Shown here piece by piece: positions 1-12,000 of a DNA stretch of 64,000 bases. This DNA comes from Amphiduros pacificus (Eukaryota > Annelida > Polychaeta > Phyllodocida > Hesionidae). The notes under the pieces are model-generated. The model was not told the origin of the DNA and made no database searches. It was given only the letters and a program-made list of their open reading frames with translations. The number at the start of each line of letters is the position of its first letter. Within the stretch, counting starts at the first letter, position 1. The translations under genes and the position numbers were made by a program. The stretch spans positions 11,361,701-11,425,700 of the forward strand of contig OX439009.1 in the NCBI GenBank assembly GCA_949316495.1, written 5' to 3'.

Positions 1-212
1 TGGCAGGTAACTATGCAAAAATGAAATTACTTCAAGATTCAGAGATTAAAATTCAGAGATTAAATGTCCCCTCGTATTTTATCAAGGTCTCAATCTTAGC
101 TGAGCTGATTTGTTAATTGCGAAAGGAAACTGTAAATAATAATTTTCCAACTTAAAGAGAGTTATCAATAATAAAGCAATTTGCAGGTAATTGAAATCAA
201 TGTTAAAAAAAC

Positions 213-245
213 CAAGGATCAGCACAGCTCTTAGGCCCATTGGCT
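213..245 (-). repeat. Dispersed repeat fragment (copy 1 of 3)
   Basis: On the minus strand this reads as a 'gccaatgg... agagctgtgctgatc' motif that recurs near 28815-28850 and 31078-31110 inside KDM5 introns. The three copies lie in unrelated introns, so it is probably the end of a small mobile element. The family is not recognised. Confidence 0.5.
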
Positions 246-404
246 GTATTTTATTTAATTATTAATTAATTTTTTTTTTGTCTTTTAACAAAACATTGTC
301 CAAGAAATAATCGTAATCCGACTAAACATAAAAAATGGTTAAAATAACAAAAAAAACACTTTGTTATATTGACCTGTGACGCTATGTCCTTGCCTCTTAT
401 ACAG

Positions 405-3400
405 CCTCTGTTGCGAGCCCGGGCCATAGAGAATCAATGCTATGTGATAGCAGCTGCCCAGGTAGGCAAGCACCACGCCAAGCGAAGCTCATACGGACAT
501 TCCATGGTGAGAACTTTCACATATATACAAAATTTGACGTAACATATACAATGGTCTCAAAATGATAATGACACATTTGATAAATTTGTTAATTTTTATG
601 TTCAGATACCCATGTAAAGAAATTATTTCTTGCAGCGTTGTTTTTACTGTCATTTTTACAGACTAATAGTTAAAAAATCTACACTTTTTATTTTGTACAC
701 ATATTAAATGTATGTTTAATAGAGCAATTCTGTTCAAGTTATCATTGTTATTTTGAGACCATTCTATATGTAACTGCAAATTTTTCCTCTCAAAATAATG
801 ATGTTTTTACTCAAAGCATTATATACTGAATTATCCAAACAGAAAAATAAACAAATTTATCAAATGTATCATTATCATTTTGAGACCAATATATATTACG
901 TCAAATTTGGCATCTAAAAATAGTGATATTTACATATAAGGCATTATTTACCGAATTATCTTAATTCCTTAAAAATTGAAAGTATTATTAAGATATTTCT
1001 CCAAGATTTATGCAATACATGGTGTTCTGCAGGTGGTGGATCCCTGGGGCTGTGTGGTTGCAGAGTGCACGGATCAGATTGACGTTTGTGTGGCAGAGAT
1101 AGACCTCGCCTACCTCGCCAAGCGACGCCGGGAGATGCCAGTGTGGACGCACCGCCGACACGACCTCTATGGACATATAGCCATCCAGGCCAAAGGTCAC
1201 TACGCCAAATGATTATGCATATCCAAAAATTGTGATTTGTTCGATACCATCTCTGGTGTCTATATTTACTGAAATATGCAGAACTGCCGGAATGCTCAAT
1301 TTAAGTTAAAACAGTAAACAAAATACAAACCTAAAATTGTATTTAAATGGAATATTATTGAATAATGCCAACCTTTTCAAAGAAATGGTTTTTTATGTTT
1401 CTTTTCTTGCCTTTTTTATCTATTTTTTAATTTATTTTTCTTATCAACAATTTTTCATTTATTAACATGTATAGTATTGAAATTTGTTCGAGTTAGATAA
1501 AATATTTATCATTTATGTGTTTAAAAAAATCTTGTACATATTGGTAAATATGTTTATCAGATAAAAATGTCAGACCTAAAAAACATATTTATATTACAGG
1601 AAATCTAGATGACAGAGCTGAGTATCAATTTGGCCAGTACAAAATCAAGAGCAACCAAGTGTTCTTCAGATCTGCACTCAGCTATGGTTTTGTGAACAGA
1701 AAGCCTGTTATACCTGGTCGTATCTTTTTGAATGACTGACCTCATATTTGTACATGATAATGTCTGCAGCTTTTTAATCCTGACCTCATATTTGTACTTA
1801 ATGATGCCTGCTATTTTATTTAATGACTGACCTCATATTTATACTTGATAATGCCTGCTATTCTATTTAATGATTGACCTCATATTTATACTTGATAATG
1901 CCTTCAGTTTTTTACTCCTTGGCAAACTTTGCCACAGGGATATTGTCGGGGCCTGCACTGTCTGGACATCTGGACATTTAGTCATCAAGCAGTCTGGGTG
2001 TCTGTCCCTTTTTTGAGTGTAATAACATTAGAACAAATAATGTTCAGTTGCATGTTATCAATTTCCTGAAATGATGCCCTTATTGGTGACCTTGACTAAC
2101 ATTTTAAGGTCTTGTGACTCGAAAATCATGCAAATGCGATAAATAAACTGACAACAAATTAAGATAGCATAACCAAACTGAAACCATTGATGCATTAAAG
2201 TTCTAAATTTCTACCCCCTCTACTGAAGGGTCTGTGGTCTCTGACTGATATTCTTAAAGCTGAATTTTATTTGTTCTTGATGACGCCTGTTGTTTTTAAG
2301 AACTGACATCATATCTGTGCTTGATGATGCCTACTGTTTTTTATTATGCTGACATCATATCAGTGCTTGATTCCAGCTTTTTTTTTATACTGACATTGTT
2401 ATTTAAACTGACATCATATCTGTGCTTGATGATGCTTGCTGTTTTTAAAAATTGACATCATATCTGCACTTAATAATGCCTGCTGTTTTGAAAGACTGAC
2501 ATCATATTAGTACTTACCGGTATATCTCTCCAAATATCTGTACTTTCAATTTCAAATTCTCATTTGAGCTTTTAACTATTTATATATTAATATATTGTTG
2601 AACATGTATTTGTATAGGATCAGCAAATTTGAAAGAAAAAAAGAATTTTACATTCCGGTAGTTTTTTGTAATTTTCTGTAAAATTGGGTCAATTTGATAT
2701 TCTCTGAGTTCCCTTAACTCCTGGTTGAGATATGTTGGTTTCTCCACTGAGACCTGTGGAGAGGTTTGGAGACATGACTCCGGCAGAAGTAGCCGACCTT
2801 TGGCAGTCCGCTCAGATCATATCCCGGGTGGTGGAGAAGCAGTACGGCGGAACCTCCCTCACCATGGCCATACAGGATGGACCTGAGGCTGGACAAACCG
2901 TCACAGTACGTAGCAACCATTGAGGCCAAGACAAAATATTACCGGTTTCTGATTGCTGCCAGCCTGTGTTGTTAAAAAACCTCTCAAAACTTCCTCCATG
3001 CAACTTAAATCAAATTCCATGCAACTTAAATCAAATTCCATGAAACTTAAATCAAATTCCATGCAACTTAAATCAAATTCCATGAAACTTAAATCCTCCA
3101 TGAAACTTAAATCAAATTCCATGAAACTTAAATCCTCCATGAAACTTAAATCAAATTTACTATTTCAGCATGTTCATGTCCACATTATGCCAAGAAAAGG
3201 AGGGGATTTTGAAAACAATGACGACATTTATAATGAGGTGTGTATCTCTAGATTTTATTCTAAGTTTAAATTTTCTGATAGTTTAAATTTTTAAACTCAT
3301 ATATCTCAGAAAGAAAATAATAAAGAAGAAATGTCAGGTTTGTTAAGAATGTTAATGTTGCTATTTTCAGCTTGAGAAGCATGATAAGGATGTGAAGCAA

Positions 3401-3466
3401 AGAGAGTGGAGAGAAGATGAGGACATGGCAGCTGAAGCTGCCCAGCTTAGGCCATTCTTCAGCTGA
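405..3466 (+). CDS. NitFhit: NitFhit fusion: nitrilase-like (Nit1) plus Fhit dinucleoside polyphosphate hydrolase, 5' partial
   Basis: The visible coding exons are 405-506, 1033-1195, 1600-1719, 2730-2905, 3169-3237 and 3371-3466 (TGA at 3464-3466). The first two encode the C-terminal part of Nit1 ([40 protein letters not shown]). Nit1 is an amidase of the nitrilase superfamily that acts on deaminated glutathione. The nitrilase catalytic Cys exon lies upstream of the window. The last four exons encode a whole Fhit domain ([30 protein letters not shown]) with the histidine-triad motif [10 protein letters not shown]; Fhit cleaves Ap3A and Ap4A. Splicing 1195 to 1600 is phase 1 and joins the two domains in frame, as in the fly and worm fusion proteins. 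The donor at 1196 (GTCACT) is poor. Reading through it ends the protein four codons later (HYAK, stop), giving a Nit1-like form. The gene is convergent with TPRKB. Confidence 0.93.
1729..2520 (+). repeat. Degenerate tandem repeat in NitFhit intron
   Basis: Two blocks (about 1729-1915 and 2240-2520) repeat a ~50-60 bp unit containing 'ctgacctcatatttgtactt' or 'ctgacatcatatctgtgctt' followed by 'gatgatgcctgctgtttt'. The copies are diverged, so the array is old. It lies between the two Fhit exons that end at 1719 and begin at 2730. Confidence 0.75.
2995..3158 (+). repeat. Minisatellite ending at a NitFhit 3' splice site
   Basis: About eight copies of a 21-bp unit (core 'atgaaacttaaatc', with some 18-bp versions) fill the short intron between 2906 and 3168. 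The array stops about ten bases before the acceptor of the histidine-triad exon at 3169. It stays open in frame on both strands only because the unit length is a multiple of three, so I do not regard it as coding. Confidence 0.85.
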
Positions 3467-4075
3467 TGATTATCACATAGTAGAGAAGACATTAGGACAT
3501 TGTGACCTGAGCTGCCCAGCTTAGGCCATTCTTCAGCTGATACTTATTGCATTGTAGAGAGGACATTAGGACATCATGACTGGAGCTGCCCAGCTTAGGC
3601 CATACATCAGCTGATACTTATTACACAGTAGAAAGGACATTAGGACATCGTGATAAGAGCTGCCCAGCTTAGCTCATACATATCACATAGTAGAGAAGAC
3701 ATTAGGACATCGTGACCTGAGCTGCCCAGCTTAGGCCATACATCAGCTGATGCTTATTACATAGTAAAGAGGACATTAGGACATCGTGAACAAAGCTGCC
3801 CAACTTAGGCCATACATCAGCTGATACTTATCACATAGTAGAGAAGACATTAGGACATTGTGACCAGAGCTGCCCAACTCAGGTCATACTTCAAACCTTC
3901 CTTTACTGTATCACATAGTAGAAAGGAGAATGTTATGCTACATAACAGAGTGGACATTAGGACAGGAGTTGCCAAATTCAGGTCATACTTCAGTTGATCC
4001 TTCTCCTACTGTTATGCTGCTTAGTAGAGAGGACATTGTGCCTGGAGCTGCCCAGCTTAAGCCATACTTCAGATG
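3430..4075 (+). repeat. Tandem repeat seeded by the end of the NitFhit coding sequence
   Basis: Units of about 70-75 bp repeat eight or nine times. Each holds 'gagctgcccagcttaggcca', 'catcagctgat', 'cacatagtagagaagac' and 'attaggacatcgtga'. The first unit overlaps the last coding codons of NitFhit ([11 protein letters not shown], stop). The array therefore arose by duplicating the stop-codon region and probably forms much of the 3' UTR. Confidence 0.85.
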
Positions 4076-4081
4076 AATACC

Positions 4082-4317
4082 AGTGAGGTCGGCCCCACAG
4101 TGGGTTGGTGAACTCAGCCCCTAGGAGAAGCCGGCCCCAGTCACTCTGTAATGGCTCCAAACTCATGAAATCTCCTTCGAGAAGGCTATTTGACCCTAAG
4201 GGCATTATCTAACCCTCGGTAGTCATTAATTTTCTTCTGGTAACTTGATAATCCAGCCACCTAAATCTGAGGGCCAACTTCTCCCAGGGCCGTCTTCTCT
4301 CAGGGGCCGACTTCACT
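4082..4317. mobile_element. MITE-like element with ~15-bp terminal inverted repeats
   Basis: The left end AGTGAGGTCGGCCCC (4082-4096) is matched by the reverse complement of the right end (4303-4317) with one mismatch. The ~236-bp body is more GC-rich than its surroundings and repeats the ggccg/cggcc motif internally. It has no coding capacity. A 'tacc' is found near both ends, but the target-site duplication is not certain. Confidence 0.6.
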
Positions 4318-6445
4318 TGTTACCCTTCAGATCACCCTTTCCTCTCTTCTACTTCTAAGCCCTTTGTACGGAAAGGTGGACATACAATGTATGTCTTAAT
4401 TGTTGATGAACTGTCATATGAATAATACAAAATTTAGATTTGTTCAGTGTTTACTTAACAACATAATCTTGGAAGTCCCAGTCACGGGTCTAAACTTGCA
4501 TGAATATACCAAATTTTAACATTTTACTCTGATTTTAGATAAATAAGATCTTATGCCTTTAATGTGAATGTGATCTCATTGGCTTGAAAATTTTCCTTTA
4601 TAAGAAAGCATCACTTGTAATTTATTAATTTACTGTTTAAAGGAACTGTGCAAGTATTTTTGAGAAAAAAATATACATGTATGTATAAAAATCATAAATA
4701 TGATAAATATATTTCTCTTTAATGCCTATTTACTTTTTGATTGCTATGACCCAAAAAGTGTCTGTTAAACCTATTTAGAACAGGGTGCTAATTAATAACC
4801 AATTAATAACTTTTAAAAGTGCTCTCCATGTTTGGCTTTATCCTCTGATGGAGTGTCATCACAGAGGTACTGAAAGGTAAAATGTCATAGCTGTAGGACA
4901 TTTGTTTGACCTTATCAAATGCATTGTGTTTTTGGATAGTGCTAGAATGAAGTCAAACAGAGCCAACCAACTTTTAGCCTCTTCTGGGGTCACAAAGAGT
5001 TCATGTTTACCCATCACCTGTAGCTCTAAGCTTACAAAGACATCCAAGTCTAATAGTTATCTCTCCTTTTGACCTAATAAAAAACAGAATATGCCATATA
5101 TGCATATTTTGGTAAAGCATATAACACGATTACTGCACAATACATTTGGATGTGATATTTCAATACTTATTATACCAGAGACACTTACGCCATTTTAAAA
5201 GTATTTAGTCTCTGAAATTATTTCCAGATCTTCTTGCCATAGTTTCCACAAATTCTCTTTTTTTATTTATGCCTTTCTAAGCTAAATTTAGTAGCTTGAG
5301 AACATCATTTTAAATCAGCCAATTCACAATACTTTATATGTTAGCAATATCATATCAGACAAAACATATTGAGCCAATTTACAGCATATCAAATGTTAAA
5401 TGTATCAATTCTATTCATGAAACAACTAATTCATCTGTATATGATTTTATTGTTTCAGATACCTGAAGTTTAATGACATTTTTCCATATTTACATTTGCA
5501 TGCATATAGTCTTGACAAGACCGACTTGCCATTTTTTTTCAATATTGGTGCTTACTGCTCAAACTCAAATAACCAAATACTGCACCATCTTATTACAATC
5601 ATTACCTCAAAACCTGGCAGAAAATTCATGATTAAAAGTGTTTTATTTTTATTGAATGCCCAAAATCTTGGCCATTTTCATAATACATTTTACCTCATAT
5701 GATGTATACACATGGAAATATACAGGTTTCAACACTTTGTCAGTGTTTGGTCAAATCTACTCCAAAAGTATCAATTCGGGCACTTTTTTATATTTGACTT
5801 TCTAGTTGAAAGGAAAAAAATGTTTCTTTAAAACCTGATCATTTAAAAAAAAATGTATCTATTTTTTTAATAGGTACATTTTAAAGGTATTTAAAGCATT
5901 AATTCAGTTAAATTTCATTTGATGACTATTTCCAATAATATGAGACTCAAATAAATGGTGTTTTTATGGTGTTTCCATTCTTGATAATATCTAAGTGTGA
6001 AAAACAGATAAGAAGTACAGCATTTATTGTAAACTAAGTGATAATGGACCAATAATTTATGTGGCTTAAATGACAAATATGAAATAAAAATGACAAAAAA
6101 CAATTATTACATTGTTATTATCAGCATTCTGTTTTATTGTTATTCATATAAAAAAAATATTTATATATATGTACAAGTAGATATTTGGTGAATAAGAGCA
6201 CAGTGTGAGAGTTCATATTAAAATTTATATCCATATTCAATCTTGCTGGGAAGGAGGGTTTTAAACACTTTTTATATGTATGAAAAAAAAAGGAAATGTC
6301 CCCAAACAAAACAAAAAAGACATGCTGATACTGGATCAGTGAATATCCATCAAGCATCATTACTTAAAAATATGTTATGTTCAGAACCAATATATCTGTT
6401 TATGGATACACTTCAACACACATTTAAGTGTATATATATATTATT
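4318..6445. other. Intergenic region, NitFhit to TPRKB (tail to tail)
   Basis: This is AT-rich sequence between two convergent genes. I see no conserved protein, RNA gene or clear repeat. The short open frames are low-complexity AT-rich translations. A minus-strand AATAAA near 6131-6136 could serve as the TPRKB polyadenylation signal, about 310 nt past its stop. Confidence 0.6.
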
Positions 6446-9038
6446 TTAATAGCTAACAAAGTCTTTGGATGCCATTCTGCTGACCACAGCCTCTAATAAA
6501 GTCCCAACTTGTAACTCAGCCTCCTTCACCTTGTATGTCTGAAAACAGAATCAGGGTCATTGGCACAAATGTGATGAGTAATTATGGATATATATTTTTA
6601 GATAAATATTATGCAACCTGATCTATTATTACTTCAAAATCATTATTACAACAGATTTATGTTTTAATTGGACAAAAAGATGAAAATCCCACTTAAAGAG
6701 ATGTATGCACAAGATACTGTGAAATGGTTACAAAATTTAAAATTTAAAAGTGCAAGCCATTTGAATATAAGTATACAGATCTGTGTATATATATACCTTT
6801 TTGATTAGGATAGAATCTGCCATATCTGCCAGTTTATCTATATTCACTAATGTACCCTTCACTTTGCCGATGATTTCATCCATTTTACTATTTCCCTCTG
6901 ATAATTCCACAATAAGAATCTGTGTGTCCTTGCTGTCTGTGCCAAACTTTCGAAATGCATCAGAAATCTGCAATATTGGAATCAATACTTTAGCTCCATG
7001 ATATTTTAGCATTAAACATTTTAGCATTAAAATTCCCCAATTCATTACTTAAAAATAATTGTGTGGTACTTTTTGTTTAATGTGACATGGTAGATGTGAA
7101 TTTTTTTTATACGTTTTTGCTGGGAGTCAGGCTGAAGAGAACCTCTGAGTGAAGCGTTTTTGTGACCTTCTTGTTAAGTTGGTGAAGATGTTGAGCTTTT
7201 GTAGCAGCCGTCAAGACTTGAAACTGGTCCAGAACCTAAACAAAAAATAGAGAATATCATGAACATTTGATATTCTGTCTGACTGTAAAATTCTGTGCAT
7301 TCTGTCTGACTGTATAATTCTTTGTAAAAACCATTTCAGTAGGTTTGTATTATCATACTGCAATTGGTTCACTTCTAGAATCGATAATCTTTTGTCATAA
7401 TGATATTTTATTCATTCACATGATGGGTAAATATTCAACACTTGCAGCTATAGGAAATGACTCTTGGTACATTTTTTGGTGTCACACTGATATATTTGTG
7501 TATCTATTTTTGGACTATTTTTGTCCAGATTGGACCAGAATTGAGTTGCATGGATTGGGTTGGAAATGCCTGATAAGTCTGTATTCTACAGACACTGTTC
7601 ATCAGAGAGCTCCTGTTTCTTCATATACTTTATGTGAGTGATTTTTTTTTACAAGGACATGGTGAGGCCATAAAATTTATACTGATATTCCCAGCACCTG
7701 AAAGTTTTGAAAATGGCAACAGAAAAATATATGCATGGATATGCATGGATCACCTATACCAAACCTGCCAAAATTTGATGTATAAACCCACTAATAACCA
7801 CTTAATCTAGCAAAGAAATGGCTAGCCAGTAGCCCTTATGTACATGTAAAACCATATCAACACACAAAGTCTGGCGTTGGCAGTTAACTTCAGATAACGT
7901 TATTGTTTCTTCCTTGCACACAGTTTATAATCTGACATTTGACATTCCAGAACATACTAATTATTGTCTGTTTCTAAAAAAACAACCCCCTGCATATCCA
8001 CATGCATGTTATCTATAAAAAATATTATTATGGTGTCATGGGCCTGGCATGTTTTGCACCAAAACGGGAACACGACCGGGCATACTGTCACCTGACAGGG
8101 CGTAATGTGATCGGGATCCCAATCCGCCCGCCCAGCTTGGCATATGGACGATAGGGTGGCCCGGCGGGAGAATTTTGGATGCGCACGCAATGGCCCTAAC
8201 ACAAAACGAACGCTAAAGTTCTCCCGATTCCGGAACCAGAATTATCGGGCATACGGTATGCGCAAAACGTGCCAGGCCATGTGTAACCATCTCAAGAGTC
8301 TGCCTTCATTTCTTTTCACCTTTCTATCTGGCCTTCCAGATTAAAACTCATCCACCCTTTTTGTCTGTCATTTACAGCCTTCAATAATTTCTTCCACTAT
8401 CTGTAGAAATTCAAGGCTAATCCTGGCACCTCTTTTGCCTGGACATATCTGTGTTTACATTTTCATCCAGCTGTTTATAATGTTAGTTTCCTGTTAATAT
8501 ATTTGCAATGGCATATCATGGATTTCCCTGAATTTGAACTTTGCTGGAATTATGTTGACTGCCAACATCTCTCATGAACCTTTTATTATGCTGTAATGGT
8601 CCATACCTGGAACTCTGTCAAGAAATGTAGTGCATGTACCAATATCCAATCTACCTACTACATTGTATTTATATTTGTGAATTTTTAACTATAAGTATAA
8701 AAGCTTATTCCATCATAAATTAGCATTGCCTAACTTATTATCATAATGATAAACCTTAAATAGTCAAAATTTGCTGGGAGTAAACCTATCACTTGAAAAC
8801 CAAAGGAAACTACATGCAATGCCAGATGAGCAAATCAGATTGCTTCCTGGGCGATAATATGTAAATATTGCAATTTTCTTTCTAAAACACATACCATAGC
8901 TGGTTTCAATAGAGCAGCATCGATTTCATTTTTCATTGCCATCTGTTTCAGGTCATGACAATTTGTAACATTGTCAAAGAGTGCTAAAGAAATCGTTAAA
9001 TTTGACTGCAAAGGACTCAAAATTTTGCAGACAGCCAT
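6446..9038 (-). CDS. TPRKB: EKC/KEOPS complex subunit TPRKB (Cgi121 family)
   Basis: Four coding exons on the minus strand are 9038-8895, 7235-7113, 6967-6797 and 6538-6446, with all junctions in phase 0 and canonical GT-AG. They total 176 aa; human TPRKB has 175. Exon 1 starts MAVCKILSPL and carries the N-terminal strand region ending KPAM. Exon 2 reads VLDQFQVLTAATKAQHLHQL. Exon 3 carries the family-typical ISDAFRKFG and TQILIVEL. Exon 4 ends LLEAVVSRMASKDFVSY. TPRKB binds the PRPK/Bud32 kinase in KEOPS. That complex makes N6-threonylcarbamoyladenosine at position 37 of tRNAs that decode ANN codons. The start codon lies 235 bp from the divergent ALG10 start. Confidence 0.93.
8037..8281. mobile_element. 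GC-rich element with ~20-bp inverted ends in TPRKB intron 1
   Basis: The left end (8037-8057, catgggcctggcatgttttg) matches the reverse complement of the right end (8262-8281, gcaaaacgtgccaggccatg) with a few mismatches. The 245-bp interior is strikingly GC-rich against an AT-rich intron. Inner ends also pair partly ('gggcatac' near both). It has no convincing ORF. It is probably a non-autonomous DNA transposon of unrecognised family. Confidence 0.6.
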
Positions 9039-9273
9039 TTCAAAGCTGAATATGTATAAAATATTTCAGCCTAATTTCGTATTAGCTCCCGATTTAGTAA
9101 AATTCATCTTTGGTTTAAACTAGGATACCAAAATAACTAATATTATATCAAAAGAGAACTTTTATTATATAATCATTTTAAATCACTACATAAATGTATA
9201 AAATTATAAAGAGAGAATAGCCAAGACCTACGAAAATAAACTTTGAAAGCATTGCCCTATATGTGTTGCCGAC
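9039..9273. promoter_or_regulatory. Probable bidirectional promoter, TPRKB / ALG10
   Basis: Only 235 bp separate the two start codons of these head-to-head genes, so both 5' UTRs and core promoters must lie here or overlap. I see no convincing TATA box placed for either gene. This is an inference from the gene layout. Confidence 0.6.
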
Positions 9274-11255
9274 ATGGCAGCACCGAGTGAAGTAACGCTT
9301 GCTTTCCTCGAATATTTGTGTCTTTTCTTCAGTCTGTCAGCGTGCATACTATTGAAAATAGATGAAAGGCAGGCAAAACCTTATATGGATGAGATCTTTC
9401 ATGTTCCCCAGGCGCAGAAATTTTGTGATGGAAACTTTTATGAGGTAATGTGGACCAAACAATTGAAACATACAAACTGAAATTTAGCTGATGTGTCTGT
9501 TTTGAAAGAACATTAATGAATTGCTCTATAAGTATTTTCATGAAATGAATCCTATCTATTTTCTATGAGGCTCAGCCTTTTTTTCCCCTGTAATTGGAAA
9601 ATATAATACAGTGATGAAAGTCTTTTTACAGTGATGAAAGTCCTTTTCTTCAAATATGAAATTCAAAATGGTCTGAACTCAGTCTAAAACAACCAAAAAT
9701 GACATTTCTGAAAGGGGGTAAGGGTATCTTCAGTTTAATTTTAAGGGTTTCAGGTTTTTTTCTGGAATGTTGACTTTCATCACTGATAATACAATGTTTT
9801 ATTTATTTCAGTGGGACCCTATGATCACCACGTTGCCTGGCTTATATGTAACCACAGTTGTTTCCTCACGCCCCATCTCATGGCTGTTTGATGTACCCAT
9901 GAAGACGGCATGCAAGACATTCTGGCTGCGTAGCATTAACGTGGCTTTTGCATTGGGAAATGTTATACTCCTTAAACTTCTGATCAAAAGAATACACATC
10001 AAAGAAAAGGTAAGCAAACTTCTGATCAAACCTAACTTTCGTCCTGTCACCAAACAATTTTGATCTATAAATACTTAACTTAACAAATTTGTCAGCTGTC
10101 AGACAGTGTAATAATGTGAGATAAAGATTTTAGTTCTTCTGTTTGCCAAGAAATTCATGTTTTTCAATTTACACAAATATATTTTCTTTTTGGCAGGATT
10201 ATGAGGATGCAAAGGGTCTGATGACAACGATTGCCGTGGGCCTGTTCCCAGTGCTCTACTTCTTCACGTTCCTTTACTATACAGATGCTGGTGCCACCTT
10301 CTGGGTGTTGCTGATGTATCTAATGAGTCTGTATGGGAAGCACTGGATGGGAGCCATCAGTGGCTGCATGGCTGTACTGTTCCGTCAGACAAATATAGTC
10401 TGGGTTGTGTTCATAGCAGGACAAATCGCAGCAGACAAGCTTATGAATTACATACAGCCAAGCAAAAAAGACATTCCCAATGAAGTTGTTCAGAGCCCAG
10501 AGTTTCTTCTGATTACTGTAAAACAATTGTGGAAAGGCATAAAAAATGACTTACCAGGACTGAGGAAATTGGTTTTTGACAGTATAGCGGATCTGAGCAC
10601 TTATGGACTAGTTGTTGCTGCTTTTGTTGCCTTCATTTTCATAAATGGTGGGATTGTCGTTGGAGCAAAAGATGACCACCAGGTGTCACTGCATTTTCCC
10701 CAGATTTTCTATTTCCTCAGCTTCAGCACATTATTTGCTTATCCTCACTTCATCACCATTCCCAAAATAATCAGCTTCATGAAGTTCCTGGTGAAGAGGC
10801 CAATTCTAGTGATTTTATTTTTGGCCGTAAGTTTTCCATTGGTGTGGAAGTTCACTTTAGCGCACAGATACCTTTTAGCGGATAATAGACATTACACTTT
10901 TTATGTATGGGCAAAAATATTTCGCAGACACGAAATGGTTAAATTTGCCGCCATCCCGTGCTATCTGTTTGCGACTTGGACTGTGTGTAGCAGTTTACAA
11001 CACAAAACAGCACTGTGGAAAACTGTTTATTTTGTGTGCATCCTAGTTAATCTCATACCTCAAATGCTCTTGGAATTTCGGTACTTTATTCTGCCATATT
11101 TGATATTGAGGATCAACATGAAGATGTCATCTTATTACCAGCTGGTACTAGAAATGCTGACATACCTTGCCATAAATGCACTGACAATATACTTATTCAT
11201 GGAAAAATCTTTCATGTGGGACAATAACCCAGACCAGCAACGCTTCATGTGGTAA
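9274..11255 (+). CDS. ALG10: Dol-P-Glc:Glc2Man9GlcNAc2-PP-Dol alpha-1,2-glucosyltransferase ALG10
   Basis: Three exons are 9274-9444, 9812-10009 and 10197-11255, all phase 0, encoding 475 aa (human ALG10 has 473). ALG10 is a multi-pass ER membrane enzyme. It adds the last glucose to the lipid-linked oligosaccharide before N-glycosylation. Family signatures are PYMDEIFHVPQAQKFC at residues ~37-51, WDPMITTLPGLY at the start of exon 2, FRQTNIVWVVF, NGGIVVGAKDDH, KYLLADNRHYTFYVW-like HRYLLADNRHYTFYVW, LLEFRYFILPY, and the C-terminal QRFMW just before TAA. The N-terminal region is a hydrophobic helix with the luminal acidic DE pair expected for a GT-C glycosyltransferase. Intron 1 holds a small TIR element. 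AATAAA at 11290-11295 may end the transcript. Its neighbour TPRKB is divergent. Confidence 0.95.
9629..9786. mobile_element. Small TIR element in ALG10 intron 1
   Basis: The ends read 'cagtgatgaaagtc' and its inverse 'gactttcatcactg'. A related copy in the opposite orientation lies in a KDM5 intron at about 33800-33954, with matching interior words such as 'ggtctgaactca' and 'gggggtaaggg'. A 5' end fragment is duplicated just upstream at 9610. It has no coding capacity. Confidence 0.65.
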
Positions 11256-11289
11256 ACATTGGGAATCGCTTTTATGATTGATACTTATC

Positions 11290-11295
11290 AATAAA
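11290..11295 (+). terminator. Candidate polyadenylation signal of ALG10
   Basis: An AATAAA hexamer lies 35 nt past the ALG10 stop codon. Another lies near 11580, so alternative 3' ends are possible. Confidence 0.5.
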
Positions 11296-11942
11296 AACTA
11301 CCACAGGCCTTAAGTAACATTAAGGATTGTGGCCACTGGCCCTAAATGTCTGAGATGTTCTCGTTTCCCTTAGAATTTACATCAAATCAACTGATCTAAT
11401 GACATAAAAACATATTCGTTTAAATCTGGGCAAGTAGAATTTTACCCTTGGCCCATAGTGGCTTTGAGAGAAGAAAATGCTCGAGGGCCACCAGGCTGGT
11501 GCTTAATGTTAAACCCTGCATTAAGAAAGTAGGCTGTAGGTTCTTATTCTTATTCTTAAGATATTAAATGCATATATGCAATAAAGTTTGGACTTCATTT
11601 CATTTGAATCTTATTTACAAGTGTTGTGTGAGTCAATCTTATCATAGAAATCACTCTGTCTGTCATGTGTTTGTTGCCTATTTTTTTTTTTTTTCATTTG
11701 TTTGTACCCTCTAATGGAACTGTGTTATATAAAAGGTATCAAGGTATCTACTTTCATCAGGAGTAATCAGCCATATTTTCGACCTCCATTGAGTCAAAGG
11801 AGCATATTCAGGAGAATATTTTGGTATTTGTCTTTGTAACAATTAAAAAAAATTTGACACTAAAATGTCAAGCCAAATATTATGACTCTCTCTGGAGCTT
11901 TGTGATGTTGAAATGCAGACAGATCTTGTGCCTCATCTCCTG

Positions 11943-12000
11943 TCATTGTTACTCTGGACACTTTATGTATAAGTATGTTAGCTGGTCTCTGATTGGTCAG
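11943..12000 (+). repeat. Dispersed repeat fragment
   Basis: The stretch beginning 'cattgttactctggac' and ending 'tctctgattggtcag' recurs in diverged form at about 39016-39069 in KDM5 intron 1. 'gtgattggtcagcg' recurs again at 12034. The family is not recognised. Confidence 0.5.
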
